From NCBI RefSeq assembly GCF_000020785.1, contig NC_011126.1, forward strand, positions 992,001-1,056,000: a stretch of DNA of 64,000 nucleotides. The letters run 5' to 3'. This document shows, one piece after another, positions 38,117 through 47,775 of the stretch (the first letter of the stretch is position 1; the number at the start of each line of letters is the position of its first letter). The translations under genes were made by a program, and so were the position numbers. This DNA comes from Hydrogenobaculum sp. Y04AAS1. Its GTDB lineage: Bacteria; Aquificota; Aquificia; Aquificales; Aquificaceae. The notes beneath the pieces were generated by a model. That model had not been told where the DNA came from and did no database searches. It worked only from the letters and a program-made list of their open reading frames with translations.

Positions 38117-38890
38117 ATGGATTTGGATAATATAAAGTTTATAGGATTTTCGGATAAAAAGTTAAAAAAATTTTTGGACAAATCAAACTACATTTTTTGG
38201 GATTGGATAAATAGATTAAAAGCTAAAGACAAACTTCAATATATAAAAATATATGGGAAAGATGCCGTATATTTTGGAAAAGAGTTTGGAAGGGTTCAAG
38301 TGTTTGTAAAACTTGAAAACCTATATAGGGGCATAATAACCCTTCGCAAAAAAGCTGTGGCAATCGGCGTATTTGTATTTTCCGATGATATATATCAATT
38401 AAACGTAAAACAGTTTAGATATCCCATTTTGGATGAAGCAGAAGAAATAGTGGCAGGTCTTATAGATGCTATAAAAAACAGCGATTTAGAAAAATCCATA
38501 GAAGAAACTATAAAAAAAGAGGTTACAGAAGAACTTGGCATAGAACCAACATCAAATATATACAAAAGCCTAATGGAATCTAAGCCTATTTTTATAAAAT
38601 CTCTTTATCCAACCATAGGAGATTCTTCTGAAGAAGTATTTTTGTATGTTTTGTTTTTAAAAGCCCCAAAAGAAGAATTGAAACATCTTTGTAAAAAAGA
38701 GGCTGGCAACAAAGAAGAAAACGAATATACAAAAGTTTCATGCATAAAAGGTATAGAAAACGTCTTGAATAGAGATTACATAGACGCCAAAAGCTTTATA
38801 ATACAGCTTTGGTTAAAAACCAAATACTTAGAATTCAAACAATCTAATTTTACAAGTTTTGAAGATTTTATTGTGAACTTATATAAATAA
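38117..38890 (+). CDS. Divergent Nudix-like hydrolase
   Basis: A 257-residue protein. The segment DEAEEIVAGLID, then KSIEETIKKEVTEELGI resembles the Nudix box of ADP-ribose pyrophosphatases, with REUXEEXGU present as KEVTEELGI (Arg replaced by Lys) and a few extra residues between the glycine and the catalytic helix. So it is probably a Nudix enzyme with an altered box, or a non-catalytic relative. No ligand can be inferred. Confidence 0.6.
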   Translation: MDLDNIKFIGFSDKKLKKFLDKSNYIFWDWINRLKAKDKLQYIKIYGKDAVYFGKEFGRVQVFVKLENLYRGIITLRKKAVAIGVFVFSDDIYQLNVKQFRYPILDEAEEIVAGLIDAIKNSDLEKSIEETIKKEVTEELGIEPTSNIYKSLMESKPIFIKSLYPTIGDSSEEVFLYVLFLKAPKEELKHLCKKEAGNKEENEYTKVSCIKGIENVLNRDYIDAKSFIIQLWLKTKYLEFKQSNFTSFEDFIVNLYK

Positions 38891-38925
38891 AACTTAGATG
38901 CTTATCATATGCTAATATATTTAGT

Positions 38926-39681
38926 ATGGATTTAAAGCAAGAAACGCAAGAATTACCGTTTTTTTTGGTATCTATACTGATAAACATATTCTTGTTTTCT
39001 GGTTTGGCTATGCTTTTTACCATGAGACCACTTTTAAGCCAATATCAAAATCCACCTGTCAACGTACAGCTAATAAATCCACCAAAAGAAGTACCAACCC
39101 CGCCAAAACCTATAAAACTTCAAAAATTTCATACGAAAAAAGCTTACTCTAAACCTTTAAGCCCAGCAAAAGGCTATAAACCATCAAGAGGCGTCCATAA
39201 ACCCTTGCAAACAAGCGCTTTAAGACAAAGACAGGTATTCAAAAAAGGGGATATAAAAATCCCGGTGGTACACCATCCACCAAAAGCACCGCCAAAAAAC
39301 ATCAGCGTATTGTCATCTTTGGAAAAAGAAATTGAAGCCCAAAGAAGGCAAGCCCAAACAGACATAGAAGGAGCCATAAAACAAGTGGGAAATCTAAGTG
39401 CTACTATAAGCTCAAGAGGGTCTTACCTTCATGAGGGTTCTAGAAAGCTTATATACGCACCGCCCGCTCCTGTTATAAGAGCTGGTGAGTTCCCGGCACC
39501 TATGGTTTTAAGGATTTTTGTATCACCCTCTGGATATGTAACAAGGATTATTATTTTAAGAAGAAGTGGTATAGCATATGTGGATAGGGAAGTGGTAAAC
39601 TACGTAAGAAGGTTTAGATTTGAACCTATAAATGGACCAGTAGAAAGTGGTACAATTACTATTAACTTTAAAGGAGGTTAA
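38926..39681 (+). CDS. TonB-family energy transducer
   Basis: A 251-residue protein with an N-terminal membrane segment (residues 12-32), a proline/lysine-rich periplasmic linker (NPPKEVPTPPKPIKL) and a C-terminal TonB domain (APMVLRIFVSPSGYVTRIIILRRSG ... YVRRFRFEPI). It would pass energy from ExbBD to outer-membrane receptors. No exbB or exbD gene is adjacent. A weak -10 (TAATAT) ends 7 nt before the ATG. Confidence 0.88.
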   Translation: MDLKQETQELPFFLVSILINIFLFSGLAMLFTMRPLLSQYQNPPVNVQLINPPKEVPTPPKPIKLQKFHTKKAYSKPLSPAKGYKPSRGVHKPLQTSALRQRQVFKKGDIKIPVVHHPPKAPPKNISVLSSLEKEIEAQRRQAQTDIEGAIKQVGNLSATISSRGSYLHEGSRKLIYAPPAPVIRAGEFPAPMVLRIFVSPSGYVTRIIILRRSGIAYVDREVVNYVRRFRFEPINGPVESGTITINFKGG

Positions 39682-39684
39682 ACT

Positions 39685-40287
39685 ATGCAGATTGAGTTTA
39701 TCGGCAAACACTTTGAAATCACAGAACACTTAAGGGCTTTTGTGGAATCAAAACTATCAAAGTTTAAAAGGCTTTTAAGAGAAACAGGTGAAGACCAAAC
39801 AGAAATAGTAGTAACAATATCAAGCGCCAGAGCAAAACATACCGACGACAACATCAACAAAACATCCATCTACAGAGTAGATATAGATATCTATATAAAA
39901 AGCAACGGCGGTGGTGCGGTGCACGCTTGGGAAGAGGACAAAGATGTCTATACAGCTATAGATAAAGTTTTGGATGAAGTAGAGCGTCAACTTTTAAAAC
40001 TAAAAGAAAGAAGGCTTAACTATCGTCGTAAAAGCTCAAAAACAAAAGAGGAAACAAGAGAAATACCACTAGAACCACTTGAAGAAGAGCAAGAGACTAA
40101 AGCATTTGTAATAGAAGAAACCTTTTCAGTGGAAAAGCCTATGAGCGTTGAAGATGCTATTTTAGAACTAACCGAAAACCACATGGTATTTTTACCTTTT
40201 ATGGATACAAAAGACGGTAAGATAAAAATTTTATATAGAAAACGTTCAGACAGTTTTGGCGTTATCGACTTAGGGTGTAAAAGATAA
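39685..40287 (+). CDS. hpf: Ribosome hibernation promoting factor, long form
   Basis: A 200-residue protein with an N-terminal ribosome-binding S30AE domain (residues 1-110; IEFIGKHFEITEHLRAFVESKL and YRVDIDIYIKSNGGGAVHAWEEDKD) and a C-terminal dimerisation domain (PMSVEDAILELTENHMVFLPFMD ... YRKRSDSFGVIDL). The long form joins 70S ribosomes into 100S dimers in dormancy. It follows tonB by 3 nt and precedes secD by 2 nt, so it is probably co-transcribed with them. Confidence 0.93.
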   Translation: MQIEFIGKHFEITEHLRAFVESKLSKFKRLLRETGEDQTEIVVTISSARAKHTDDNINKTSIYRVDIDIYIKSNGGGAVHAWEEDKDVYTAIDKVLDEVERQLLKLKERRLNYRRKSSKTKEETREIPLEPLEEEQETKAFVIEETFSVEKPMSVEDAILELTENHMVFLPFMDTKDGKIKILYRKRSDSFGVIDLGCKR

Positions 40288-40289
40288 GT

Positions 40290-41792
40290 ATGCCAAAGAA
40301 TATTTTTATCAATATTCTTATAGGGACTTTTATCATAATAGGTTCTTTGCTGGTGGTGGCTTTTAAGCCAGTAAACCTTGGTCTTGACTTGAAAGGGGGC
40401 ATAAGCATGGTCTTGGCTCCCGATATAGACAAAGTTATAAAAGAAGAGTATGAAAACACAGCCTCTGATATATCAAAACTTTTTTTGAAAAATCATATAA
40501 ACGTCTTAGATGTAACACCTTCTCAAGATGGTATATACATAGATTTATTAAACGCTTCAGATTACAGCAAAGTTTATGAGCTTTTGACAAAATACTACAA
40601 AAATAGAATAGATATTTCCAAAGTATCACCTCTTAAAGTTAAAGTTAGATTTAGCTCTATTTATCTTAGTCAGATAAAAGAAAACGTTATCACTCAAACG
40701 GTGGAAGTCCTAAGAAGAAGAGTAGACCAACTTGGCGTAGTGCAACCTGTAATTACAAGGCTTGGCAATTCTAAAGTTATGGTGGAGCTACCCGGTGTTA
40801 TGGATTTAGAAAGGGCTAAAAAAGTCCTTGGGAAAACCGCTCAGCTTGAGCTCATGGAAGTGGTGGACGCATCAGCTTCTTTAGATGCTTTACAAAAAGA
40901 ATTAAAACCAGATGAAAAGATATTGCCATCAAAAGATGGACATGAATGGTATTTAGTTAAGAAAAAACCTATAATAACAGGGGCTGATTTAAAAACCGCT
41001 TACGAGAGCACCGATAGCTTTAACAACCCTGCTGTTAGCTTTGAACTAAATTCAAAAGGAGCTGAAATATTTGGTAATTTTACCCAGAGCCATATAGATA
41101 AAAGGCTTGCTATAGTCCTTGACAACAGAGTTATGTCTGCTCCAGTTATTCGTTCAAGAATATCAGATCAAGGTCAGATAACTGGTAATTTTACACCAGA
41201 TCAAGTAAGGGACTTGGCCGCTATTTTAAGAGCCGGTGCATTGCCTACAACGCTTCACATACTCCAAGATGCTGTGGTAGGGCCCACTTTGGGAAAAGCG
41301 GCTATAAAACAGAGTATCTATGCTGGTTTAGCGTCGTTTTTGTTTGTGGTGTTTTTGATAATAACAAGGTATAAGACAGCAGGGGTCACAGCCACTATAG
41401 CTATAATAATGAATGGGCTTCTTCTTTGGGCTGGTCTTGTGCTTTTAGGAGCTACACTTACATTGCCAGGTATTGCAGGTATCATACTAAATATGGGTAT
41501 AGCGGTAGACTCAAACGTTCTTATTTTTGAGCGTATAAAAGAAGAAATAGCAAGGGGCAACACCCTAAGGAAAGCCGTAGAATACGGTTATAAGAGAGTG
41601 CTTAGTGCCGTTTACGATACACACGCCACACTTCTGGTGGCAGCTTTGATACTTTTTCAATTTAGTAGCGGTCCAGTGAAGGGCTTTGCCACCACACTTA
41701 CTATTGGTACCATAGCATCGTTTTTGTCAAATGTTTATTATTCAAAAGTGATGATAGACATCTTAGCGAAACTAAGAATGCTTAAGATATGA
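40290..41792 (+). CDS. secD: Protein translocase subunit SecD
   Basis: A 500-residue RND-type subunit. A first membrane segment (residues 6-24) is followed by LGLDLKGGISMVL, the P1 domain motif (D1), then RRRVDQLGVVQPVI and, after the P1 domain, five transmembrane segments with GIVVDSNVLIFERIKEE-like GIAVDSNVLIFERI. It assists late protein export using the proton gradient. No secF follows; the next gene is pilD, overlapping by 4 nt. Confidence 0.95.
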   Translation: MPKNIFINILIGTFIIIGSLLVVAFKPVNLGLDLKGGISMVLAPDIDKVIKEEYENTASDISKLFLKNHINVLDVTPSQDGIYIDLLNASDYSKVYELLTKYYKNRIDISKVSPLKVKVRFSSIYLSQIKENVITQTVEVLRRRVDQLGVVQPVITRLGNSKVMVELPGVMDLERAKKVLGKTAQLELMEVVDASASLDALQKELKPDEKILPSKDGHEWYLVKKKPIITGADLKTAYESTDSFNNPAVSFELNSKGAEIFGNFTQSHIDKRLAIVLDNRVMSAPVIRSRISDQGQITGNFTPDQVRDLAAILRAGALPTTLHILQDAVVGPTLGKAAIKQSIYAGLASFLFVVFLIITRYKTAGVTATIAIIMNGLLLWAGLVLLGATLTLPGIAGIILNMGIAVDSNVLIFERIKEEIARGNTLRKAVEYGYKRVLSAVYDTHATLLVAALILFQFSSGPVKGFATTLTIGTIASFLSNVYYSKVMIDILAKLRMLKI

Positions 41793-42625
41793 CAATCCTA
41801 ATCTTACTTATATTCTTTTTGCTTGGTACTATCTTTGGAAGCCTTTACAACGTTCTAATATATAGACTTCCAAGGGGAGAGTCTGTCGTTTATCCAAATT
41901 CCAAGTGCCCTCATTGTGGACATAAGATAAAACCTTATGAAAACATACCCATATTATCTTACATTTTCTTGAGAGGTAGATGCAGTGCTTGCAAAAATAA
42001 AATATCTATGAGATATCCTATAGTAGAAGCCCTTACCGGGTTTTATTTTGCCCTTTGTGTTTATGCTTTTTATATAAAAAACAATGAAAATTTATATGTG
42101 TTAAATATCCCTGATGCTGTAAAAACATTAGAAGCTTTACTTTTTGGGTCAATACTTATAGTACAATCTTTTATAGATTTAGATTGGTTTATACTCCTTG
42201 ATAGTTTTAATTACGCTGGCATAGTGTTTGGACTTTTATTTTCTCTTAGTAATTATGGTTTTGTTGATATTAAAAGCTCAATACTTGGGATTTTGTTTGG
42301 GGGTTTAATTCCATTTTTAATATACTATATTTATCTTAAGGTTAGGAAGATGGAAGGTCTTGGCATAGGTGATATAAAACTTTTGACCATGATAGGGGCC
42401 TTTGGTGGTATCTGGATGGTGCTTGGGGCTATGTTTTTTGGTTCTTTAATAGGGCTTTTGGTAAGTATACCTACTATTATAAAAAATAAAAATATGCAAT
42501 ACTATATACCCTTTGGGCCATTTTTGTCTATTGGTGCAATACTTTGGATGTTTTTAGACCGTGGCATCCTTGTAGACCGTGGCATACTTGTTGGTAAATT
42601 TATAGAGAGAGTGTTATGGACTTAG
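41789..42625 (+). CDS. pilD: Type IV prepilin peptidase / N-methyltransferase
   Basis: A 278-residue A24 aspartyl protease. It has the cytoplasmic zinc domain (CPHCGHKIKPYENIP ... CSACKNK) and the catalytic aspartates in SFIDLDW and GLGIGDIKLL (GxGD motif). It cleaves type IV pilin and pseudopilin leaders and methylates the new N-terminus. The last about 16 residues read DRGILVDRGILVGKF: this tail is encoded by two copies of a dispersed 18-bp repeat (42560-42591) and is not a family feature. Confidence 0.92.
   Translation: MTILILLIFFLLGTIFGSLYNVLIYRLPRGESVVYPNSKCPHCGHKIKPYENIPILSYIFLRGRCSACKNKISMRYPIVEALTGFYFALCVYAFYIKNNENLYVLNIPDAVKTLEALLFGSILIVQSFIDLDWFILLDSFNYAGIVFGLLFSLSNYGFVDIKSSILGILFGGLIPFLIYYIYLKVRKMEGLGIGDIKLLTMIGAFGGIWMVLGAMFFGSLIGLLVSIPTIIKNKNMQYYIPFGPFLSIGAILWMFLDRGILVDRGILVGKFIERVLWT
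42560..42591 (+). repeat. 18-bp repeat family, locus inside pilD (2 copies)
   Basis: Two units with core CGTGGCATMCTTGT begin at 42560 and 42578, exactly 18 bp apart. They encode DRGILV twice in frame. The same unit in the opposite orientation is found at 52566-52651, 53746-53850 and 61403-61434. Confidence 0.85.
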
Positions 42626-42894
42626 GTCAGATAATCATAATACTGGTTATAGCGTATATAGTGCTTGGGCCTGAGAAGATGATGGATGTGGCTACAAAGC
42701 TTGGAGAGTTTACAAGAAAAGCCAGAGAGTTCATAGATGAGATAAAAATGCAAGCTTATATAGAAAATGTAAATAAAAAAGTGTTAGAGCTTGAGAAAGA
42801 ACAAACTAATACCGAGGAAAAGAAAGATGGAGAAGGAACTTCCGAAAGCTCCCCTGATGGAGCATCTTCAGGAACTAAGACAGAGAATACTTAA
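42616..42894 (+). CDS. tatB: Sec-independent translocase TatA/TatB-type subunit
   Basis: A 92-residue protein with one N-terminal membrane helix (residues 4-18, IIIILVIAYIVLGPEK) followed by an amphipathic helix and a charged, Ser/Gly/Glu-rich tail. The LGPEK turn fits TatB slightly better than TatA (FGPKK), but the two cannot be told apart firmly. It overlaps tatC by 68 nt, so part of its tail is encoded by the start of tatC in another frame. It lies just before tatC in an operon-like order. Confidence 0.85.
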   Translation: MDLGQIIIILVIAYIVLGPEKMMDVATKLGEFTRKAREFIDEIKMQAYIENVNKKVLELEKEQTNTEEKKDGEGTSESSPDGASSGTKTENT

Positions 42895-43582
42895 ATCTAT
42901 AGCAGCCGTACTTATATTTTCTACCATAAGCTTTTTTTACGCTAAGTATGTTTTTGAGATTTTAAAATACCCTATAGATATATACTATCCTGGTATGAAA
43001 CTTATAACGCTATCTCCCACAGAGCCCCTTTTTATCATGATGGAGATATCTGTAATAGTGGGCATCGCCCTGTCAATACCAATAATACTTTATCAAATAT
43101 GGAAATTTATGGAACCAGCCCTTTATCCTGAAGAAAAAAAGCTTGTTTTTCCTTTGGTGTTTTTCTCTTTGATACTTTTTATAACAGGTGCAACATTCGC
43201 CTACTTTTTAGTACTTCCTATGGCACTAAAATTTCTAATAGGTATAGGCTTTAGCCAGCTTCAAGCTAAACCTATGCTATCTGCGGAGCTTTACATAAAC
43301 TTCTTACTTAAAATGCTTCTTGGTTTTGGCGCAGCTTTTGAGATGCCCATTTTTCTTTTCATGCTACAAAGGGCCGGCATAATATCTACAAAACAATTAA
43401 AATCTTTTAGAAAATACTTTATAGTAGTAGCGTTTTTTATAGGTGCTTTGATAGCCCCAGATGTTTCCACTCAAATCCTTATGGCTTTCCCCCTCATTGC
43501 CCTTTATGAAATATCTATATTTATAGGTAGATTTGCCGTTAAAAAGCAAAATACTTCAAAAGATATACAAAAAGCCCAATAA
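42827..43582 (+). CDS. tatC: Sec-independent protein translocase TatC
   Basis: A 251-residue membrane protein with six transmembrane segments; it recognises twin-arginine signals. Family segments are LMEHLQELRQRILKS at the start and PLFIMMEISVIVGIALSIPIILYQIWKFMEPALYPEE. The start was set at 42827, which has GAGG about 10 nt upstream and begins the usual TatC N-terminus; the open frame extends back to 42791 without conserved sequence. Confidence 0.94.
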   Translation: MEKELPKAPLMEHLQELRQRILKSIAAVLIFSTISFFYAKYVFEILKYPIDIYYPGMKLITLSPTEPLFIMMEISVIVGIALSIPIILYQIWKFMEPALYPEEKKLVFPLVFFSLILFITGATFAYFLVLPMALKFLIGIGFSQLQAKPMLSAELYINFLLKMLLGFGAAFEMPIFLFMLQRAGIISTKQLKSFRKYFIVVAFFIGALIAPDVSTQILMAFPLIALYEISIFIGRFAVKKQNTSKDIQKAQ

Positions 43583-43640
43583 ACGTTTGGTTTCTTGTTT
43601 TAAACAATATTATCAAATATTTCAATCAGTTAGTTTATAG

Positions 43641-43652
43641 TATAATAATTCT
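43641..43652 (+). promoter_or_regulatory. carB -10 box, leaderless arrangement
   Basis: TATAAT at 43641-43646 ends exactly 6 nt before the ATG at 43653; no ribosome-binding site. Confidence 0.65.
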
Positions 43653-45317
43653 ATGCCAAAAAATACCAATATAAAGAAAATACTCATCGTAGGAGCAGGT
43701 CCTATTATCATAGGCCAAGCGGCAGAATTTGATTATTCTGGTACTCAGGCTTGCAAAGCCCTTATGAGAGAAGGTTATGAAGTAGTGCTGGTAAATTCAA
43801 ACCCAGCCACCATAATGACAGATGAACAGCTTGCCACTAAGACTTACATAGAACCATTGAGCGTTGAAGTGCTTGAGGAGATTATAAAAAAAGAACGCCC
43901 AGATGTCTTACTACCTACCTTAGGAGGGCAAACGGCTTTAAACTTAGCAAAGGATTTATATGAATCGGGCATATTAGAAAGATATGGTGTAGGAATAATA
44001 GGTGCCAACTACGAGGCTATCAAAAAAGGTGAAGACAGGGCTCTTTTTGCAAAAGCTATGGAGGAGATAGGTCTAAAAGTTCCACCAAATGCCATAGTAA
44101 ATTCTATCTCAGAAGGTATGGCCTCTATAAAAGATATAGGATTTCCAGCTATATTAAGGCCAGCTTTTACACTTGGCGGGACAGGGGGTTCTATCGTTTA
44201 CAACTTAGAAGAGTTTCCAGCTAAGCTAAATGCTGCTTTAGAAGCCTCTCCTATACATCAGGTGCTTATAGACAAATCTCTTATAGGATGGAAGGAGTTT
44301 GAGCTTGAAGTCATAAGAGACACAAAAGACAACGTCGTTATAGTTTGTTCTATAGAAAACTTTGATCCTATGGGTGTTCATACTGGAGACTCTATAACAG
44401 TAGCACCAGCCCAAACCCTAACCGATAAACAATATCAGATGTTAAGAGATGCAAGCCTTGCCATTATAAGAAAAATAGGTGTTGATACCGGAGGCTCAAA
44501 TATCCAGTTTGCAGTAGACCCAAACAGCGACAATTTTTACGTGATAGAGATGAACCCAAGGGTTTCAAGAAGCTCAGCCTTGGCTTCTAAGGCCACTGGT
44601 TTTCCCATAGCAAAAGTAGCTGCCCTTCTGGCGATTGGATATACCCTTGATGAGATAAAAAACGACATTACAAAAAATACGCCTATAAGCTTTGAGCCAA
44701 GCATAGATTATGTTGTAGTAAAAATACCAAGATTTGATTTTGCAAAGTTTAAAGAATCAAGCAAAATTCTTGGTACCACCATGAAATCTGTGGGCGAAGT
44801 GATGGCTATAGGAAGAACTTTTAAAGAAGCTTTCATGAAAGCCATAAGAAGTTTAGAAACCGATAATCCATATCTCTTTATGAAAGATTACGAAGCGCTT
44901 TCTTACGATGAGCTTCTTACAAACATAAGGATACCAACACCAGAACGTATTTTTTATATAAAAGAAGCGTTTATGAGGGGTATAAGCATAGAAAAAGTGA
45001 ATGAAGTAAGCCACATAGACAAATGGTTTTTACATCAGATAAAAGAGCTTGTAGAGGCTTACAAACAAGATATACCTTTTGATAAAGATTATATATTTGA
45101 GCTAAAAATATTGGGCTTTTCAAATAAAGAAATAGCTAAAAAGTTTAACAAGACAGAAAAAGAGATAGAAGAGCTTTTGGAAGGTCTTATGCCTACTTTT
45201 AAAGCGGTGGACACCTGCGCGGGGGAGTTTAGGGCTTATACGCCTTATTATTACTCCTCTTGGGAATATCCATACTATAAAATCGGGCAAGAAGAAGCTA
45301 TTTTTGACAACGACTAA
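43653..45317 (+). CDS. carB: Carbamoyl-phosphate synthase large subunit, N-terminal half
   Basis: A 554-residue protein that corresponds to only the first half of the usual 1070-residue CarB: the carboxyphosphate-forming ATP-grasp unit ([20 protein letters not shown], then [12 protein letters not shown] and [20 protein letters not shown]) and the oligomerisation domain ending in [17 protein letters not shown]. The C-terminal half, which makes carbamoyl phosphate from carbamate, must be encoded elsewhere, as in Aquifex where carB is split into distant genes. The gene ends normally and is not a truncation. Confidence 0.94.
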   Translation: MPKNTNIKKILIVGAGPIIIGQAAEFDYSGTQACKALMREGYEVVLVNSNPATIMTDEQLATKTYIEPLSVEVLEEIIKKERPDVLLPTLGGQTALNLAKDLYESGILERYGVGIIGANYEAIKKGEDRALFAKAMEEIGLKVPPNAIVNSISEGMASIKDIGFPAILRPAFTLGGTGGSIVYNLEEFPAKLNAALEASPIHQVLIDKSLIGWKEFELEVIRDTKDNVVIVCSIENFDPMGVHTGDSITVAPAQTLTDKQYQMLRDASLAIIRKIGVDTGGSNIQFAVDPNSDNFYVIEMNPRVSRSSALASKATGFPIAKVAALLAIGYTLDEIKNDITKNTPISFEPSIDYVVVKIPRFDFAKFKESSKILGTTMKSVGEVMAIGRTFKEAFMKAIRSLETDNPYLFMKDYEALSYDELLTNIRIPTPERIFYIKEAFMRGISIEKVNEVSHIDKWFLHQIKELVEAYKQDIPFDKDYIFELKILGFSNKEIAKKFNKTEKEIEELLEGLMPTFKAVDTCAGEFRAYTPYYYSSWEYPYYKIGQEEAIFDND

Positions 45318-45709
45318 ATTTTGCATAAGTCCAAAAACTACTGCCAAAGATAGACATAAATAAACCATCTCACGAAGATTTTATCTTCTAATTTTATTTT
45401 CTAAAAGCCTAAAAATGTTAATATAATTTCTGAATTGTTAACATCAAAATCTCTAAAATCATTGTCTATCAAAGATCTGTCGATCGGCAAAAAATTATTA
45501 AAAAACGCCTTGTTTTCAAACAAAAAAATACCTCATTTTTGCCACTTTAGCTATATCTGATAAAGAATTGTCGATCTCCTATGATTTTGCTCCTATTGAC
45601 GATCGACGGGAAATATGTTATATTATAAGCTGTTGATAGGTTGATGAGATACCTCAAAAACCTTGCCGGCAAAGGGTTTTAGGGTATTTCACAATTTTTT
45701 CATTTTGGG
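45318..45709 (+). promoter_or_regulatory. CRISPR leader region
   Basis: A 392-bp stretch without genes, very AT-rich, directly upstream of the first CRISPR repeat. GTCGATC/GATCGAC recurs at about 45479, 45570 and 45600. Promoter-like TATATTAT lies near 45620. The repeat's 3' end (ATTGAAAC) faces away from this side, so this is the leader end. No coding sequence is supported here. Confidence 0.65.
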
Positions 45710-47665
45710 GTTTTGTTTGTACCTATAGGGGATTGAAACTTTACTTAGGGATAGTGATGATACAGTATATAGTAAGTTTTGTTTGTACCTATAGGGGATT
45801 GAAACTTTACTTAGGGATAGTGATGATACAGTATATAGTAAGTTTTGTTTGTACCTATAGGGGATTGAAACTTTACTTAGGGATAGTGATGATACAGTAT
45901 ATAGTAAGTTTTGTTTGTACCTATAGGGGATTGAAACGTAAAGCTTATATACGCTACTTGTCCTGGCTGCAGTGTTTTGTTTGTACCTATAGGGGATTGA
46001 AACTTTATCGCTTGATTTTCAAAGCAAACGGCAGATATGTGTTTTGTTTGTACCTATAGGGGATTGAAACGCTTCTACATCATTGCCAGACACAATTAAA
46101 TCTGGTTTTGTTTGTACCTATAGGGGATTGAAACAGATCAAAGCACGATCTCTGTCTGGGAGAACGAGGAGTTTTGTTTGTACCTATAGGGGATTGAAAC
46201 TCAAATACTGGATAGACATGGAAATCCAGATACAAAGTTTTGTTTGTACCTATAGGGGATTGAAACTCAGCCAGTATTCGTTGTTTTTCAACCATACTGT
46301 GAGTTTTGTTTGTACCTATAGGGGATTGAAACAAACATTAAACACACTATAAAACTGTCTACCTACTCGTTTTGTTTGTACCTATAGGGGATTGAAACTA
46401 AACCAACCGTTGAATTTTAACGTCGTAATACCAGCGTTTTGTTTGTACCTATAGGGGATTGAAACTAATATCAACGCCACGCTCTCGTGGTGATATATTT
46501 GGTTTTGTTTGTACCTATAGGGGATTGAAACTTACGAGCGAAAGCTCTTGCAATTTATCAGACAAAATGTTTTGTTTGTACCTATAGGGGATTGAAACTA
46601 AAAATCACAAAACCAATTTGGACTGCTAACAACTGGGTTTTGTTTGTACCTATAGGGGATTGAAACTCGTTCTGTACGAAGATGTATTTAATTGTCCACC
46701 AGTTTTGTTTGTACCTATAGGGGATTGAAACAGACAATACAAAGACAAAGTACCAGCCATAGAGGTGCGTTTTGTTTGTACCTATAGGGGATTGAAACAA
46801 CAAATTTGGTATGGACACGTCATGCCATATGTGGCGTTTTGTTTGTACCTATAGGGGATTGAAACGGAATTATCTCCCGAATCTCAAAGGCAAATCAGAC
46901 AGGTTTTGTTTGTACCTATAGGGGATTGAAACACTTTAGGGTCATATTTTCAAAGCCTGTAGTTTTTAGTTTTGTTTGTACCTATAGGGGATTGAAACTC
47001 TGTCCAGCGACGTATCCATTCCCTATGGAGCCTGGTTTTGTTTGTACCTATAGGGGATTGAAACACATTCACCACCTGGAATGGTTGGATCACCAAAACA
47101 GAGTTTTGTTTGTACCTATAGGGGATTGAAACAATATTCGTCCAAATATGAACTATAACATACATAATGTTTTGTTTGTACCTATAGGGGATTGAAACTT
47201 GATTTGTTTGCAGGAATAGGCGGTATAAGAATAGCGTTTTGTTTGTACCTATAGGGGATTGAAACGATATAGGGACTACTCAATCAGGCTCAATAGTAGC
47301 AAAGTTTTGTTTGTACCTATAGGGGATTGAAACGAAGTATTACACGAAGGTAAAGATGATGAAAAAGCCGTTTTGTTTGTACCTATAGGGGATTGAAACG
47401 ATAATGATTTAGAACATATTGTATTTTTCAATTCTTGTTTTGTTTGTACCTATAGGGGATTGAAACTACAACGTTACTAGTGATAACAGTAACAATACAT
47501 AGCGTTTTGTTTGTACCTATAGGGGATTGAAACACCAGAAGTTGTTTGCTGGCTCAACTAAGAGTTTGAGGTTTTGTTTGTACCTATAGGGGATTGAAAC
47601 AAGTTATTTCTGTTTATTTCAAACTTGAGACTATACTTTTGTTTGTACCTATAGGGGATTTACTT
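45710..47665 (+). CRISPR. CRISPR array, 30 repeats of 30 bp and 29 spacers
   Basis: The repeat is 30 bp, starting GTTTTGTTTGTACC and ending GGGGATTGAAAC; copies begin at 45710, 45776, 45842, 45908, 45974, 46041 and so on to 47571, with a last degenerate copy at 47636. Spacers are 36-39 bp. The ATTGAAAC end is the 8-nt crRNA 5' handle of type I and III systems, so transcription runs on the plus strand. The first three spacers (45740, 45806, 45872) are identical. The final repeat has a mutated 3' end, as expected for the leader-distal end. No cas genes occur in this window. Confidence 0.98.
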
Positions 47666-47775
47666 TTGTAAATAATGTTAGTAGTAGCAATTTCTGGTTT
47701 CATCTGAGCCGTCTGGGTTAAGAAGCTGTGAAATCATATCCTTTAAATACTTTTGATTTGTAGTAAAATAGATCT

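Noticed and set aside
45733-47165. Several open frames on both strands inside the CRISPR array, with repeated peptides such as FVCTYRGLK and FQSPIGTNKT
   Set aside because: They are translations of the repeat and spacers; the period of about 66 bp keeps frames open by chance.
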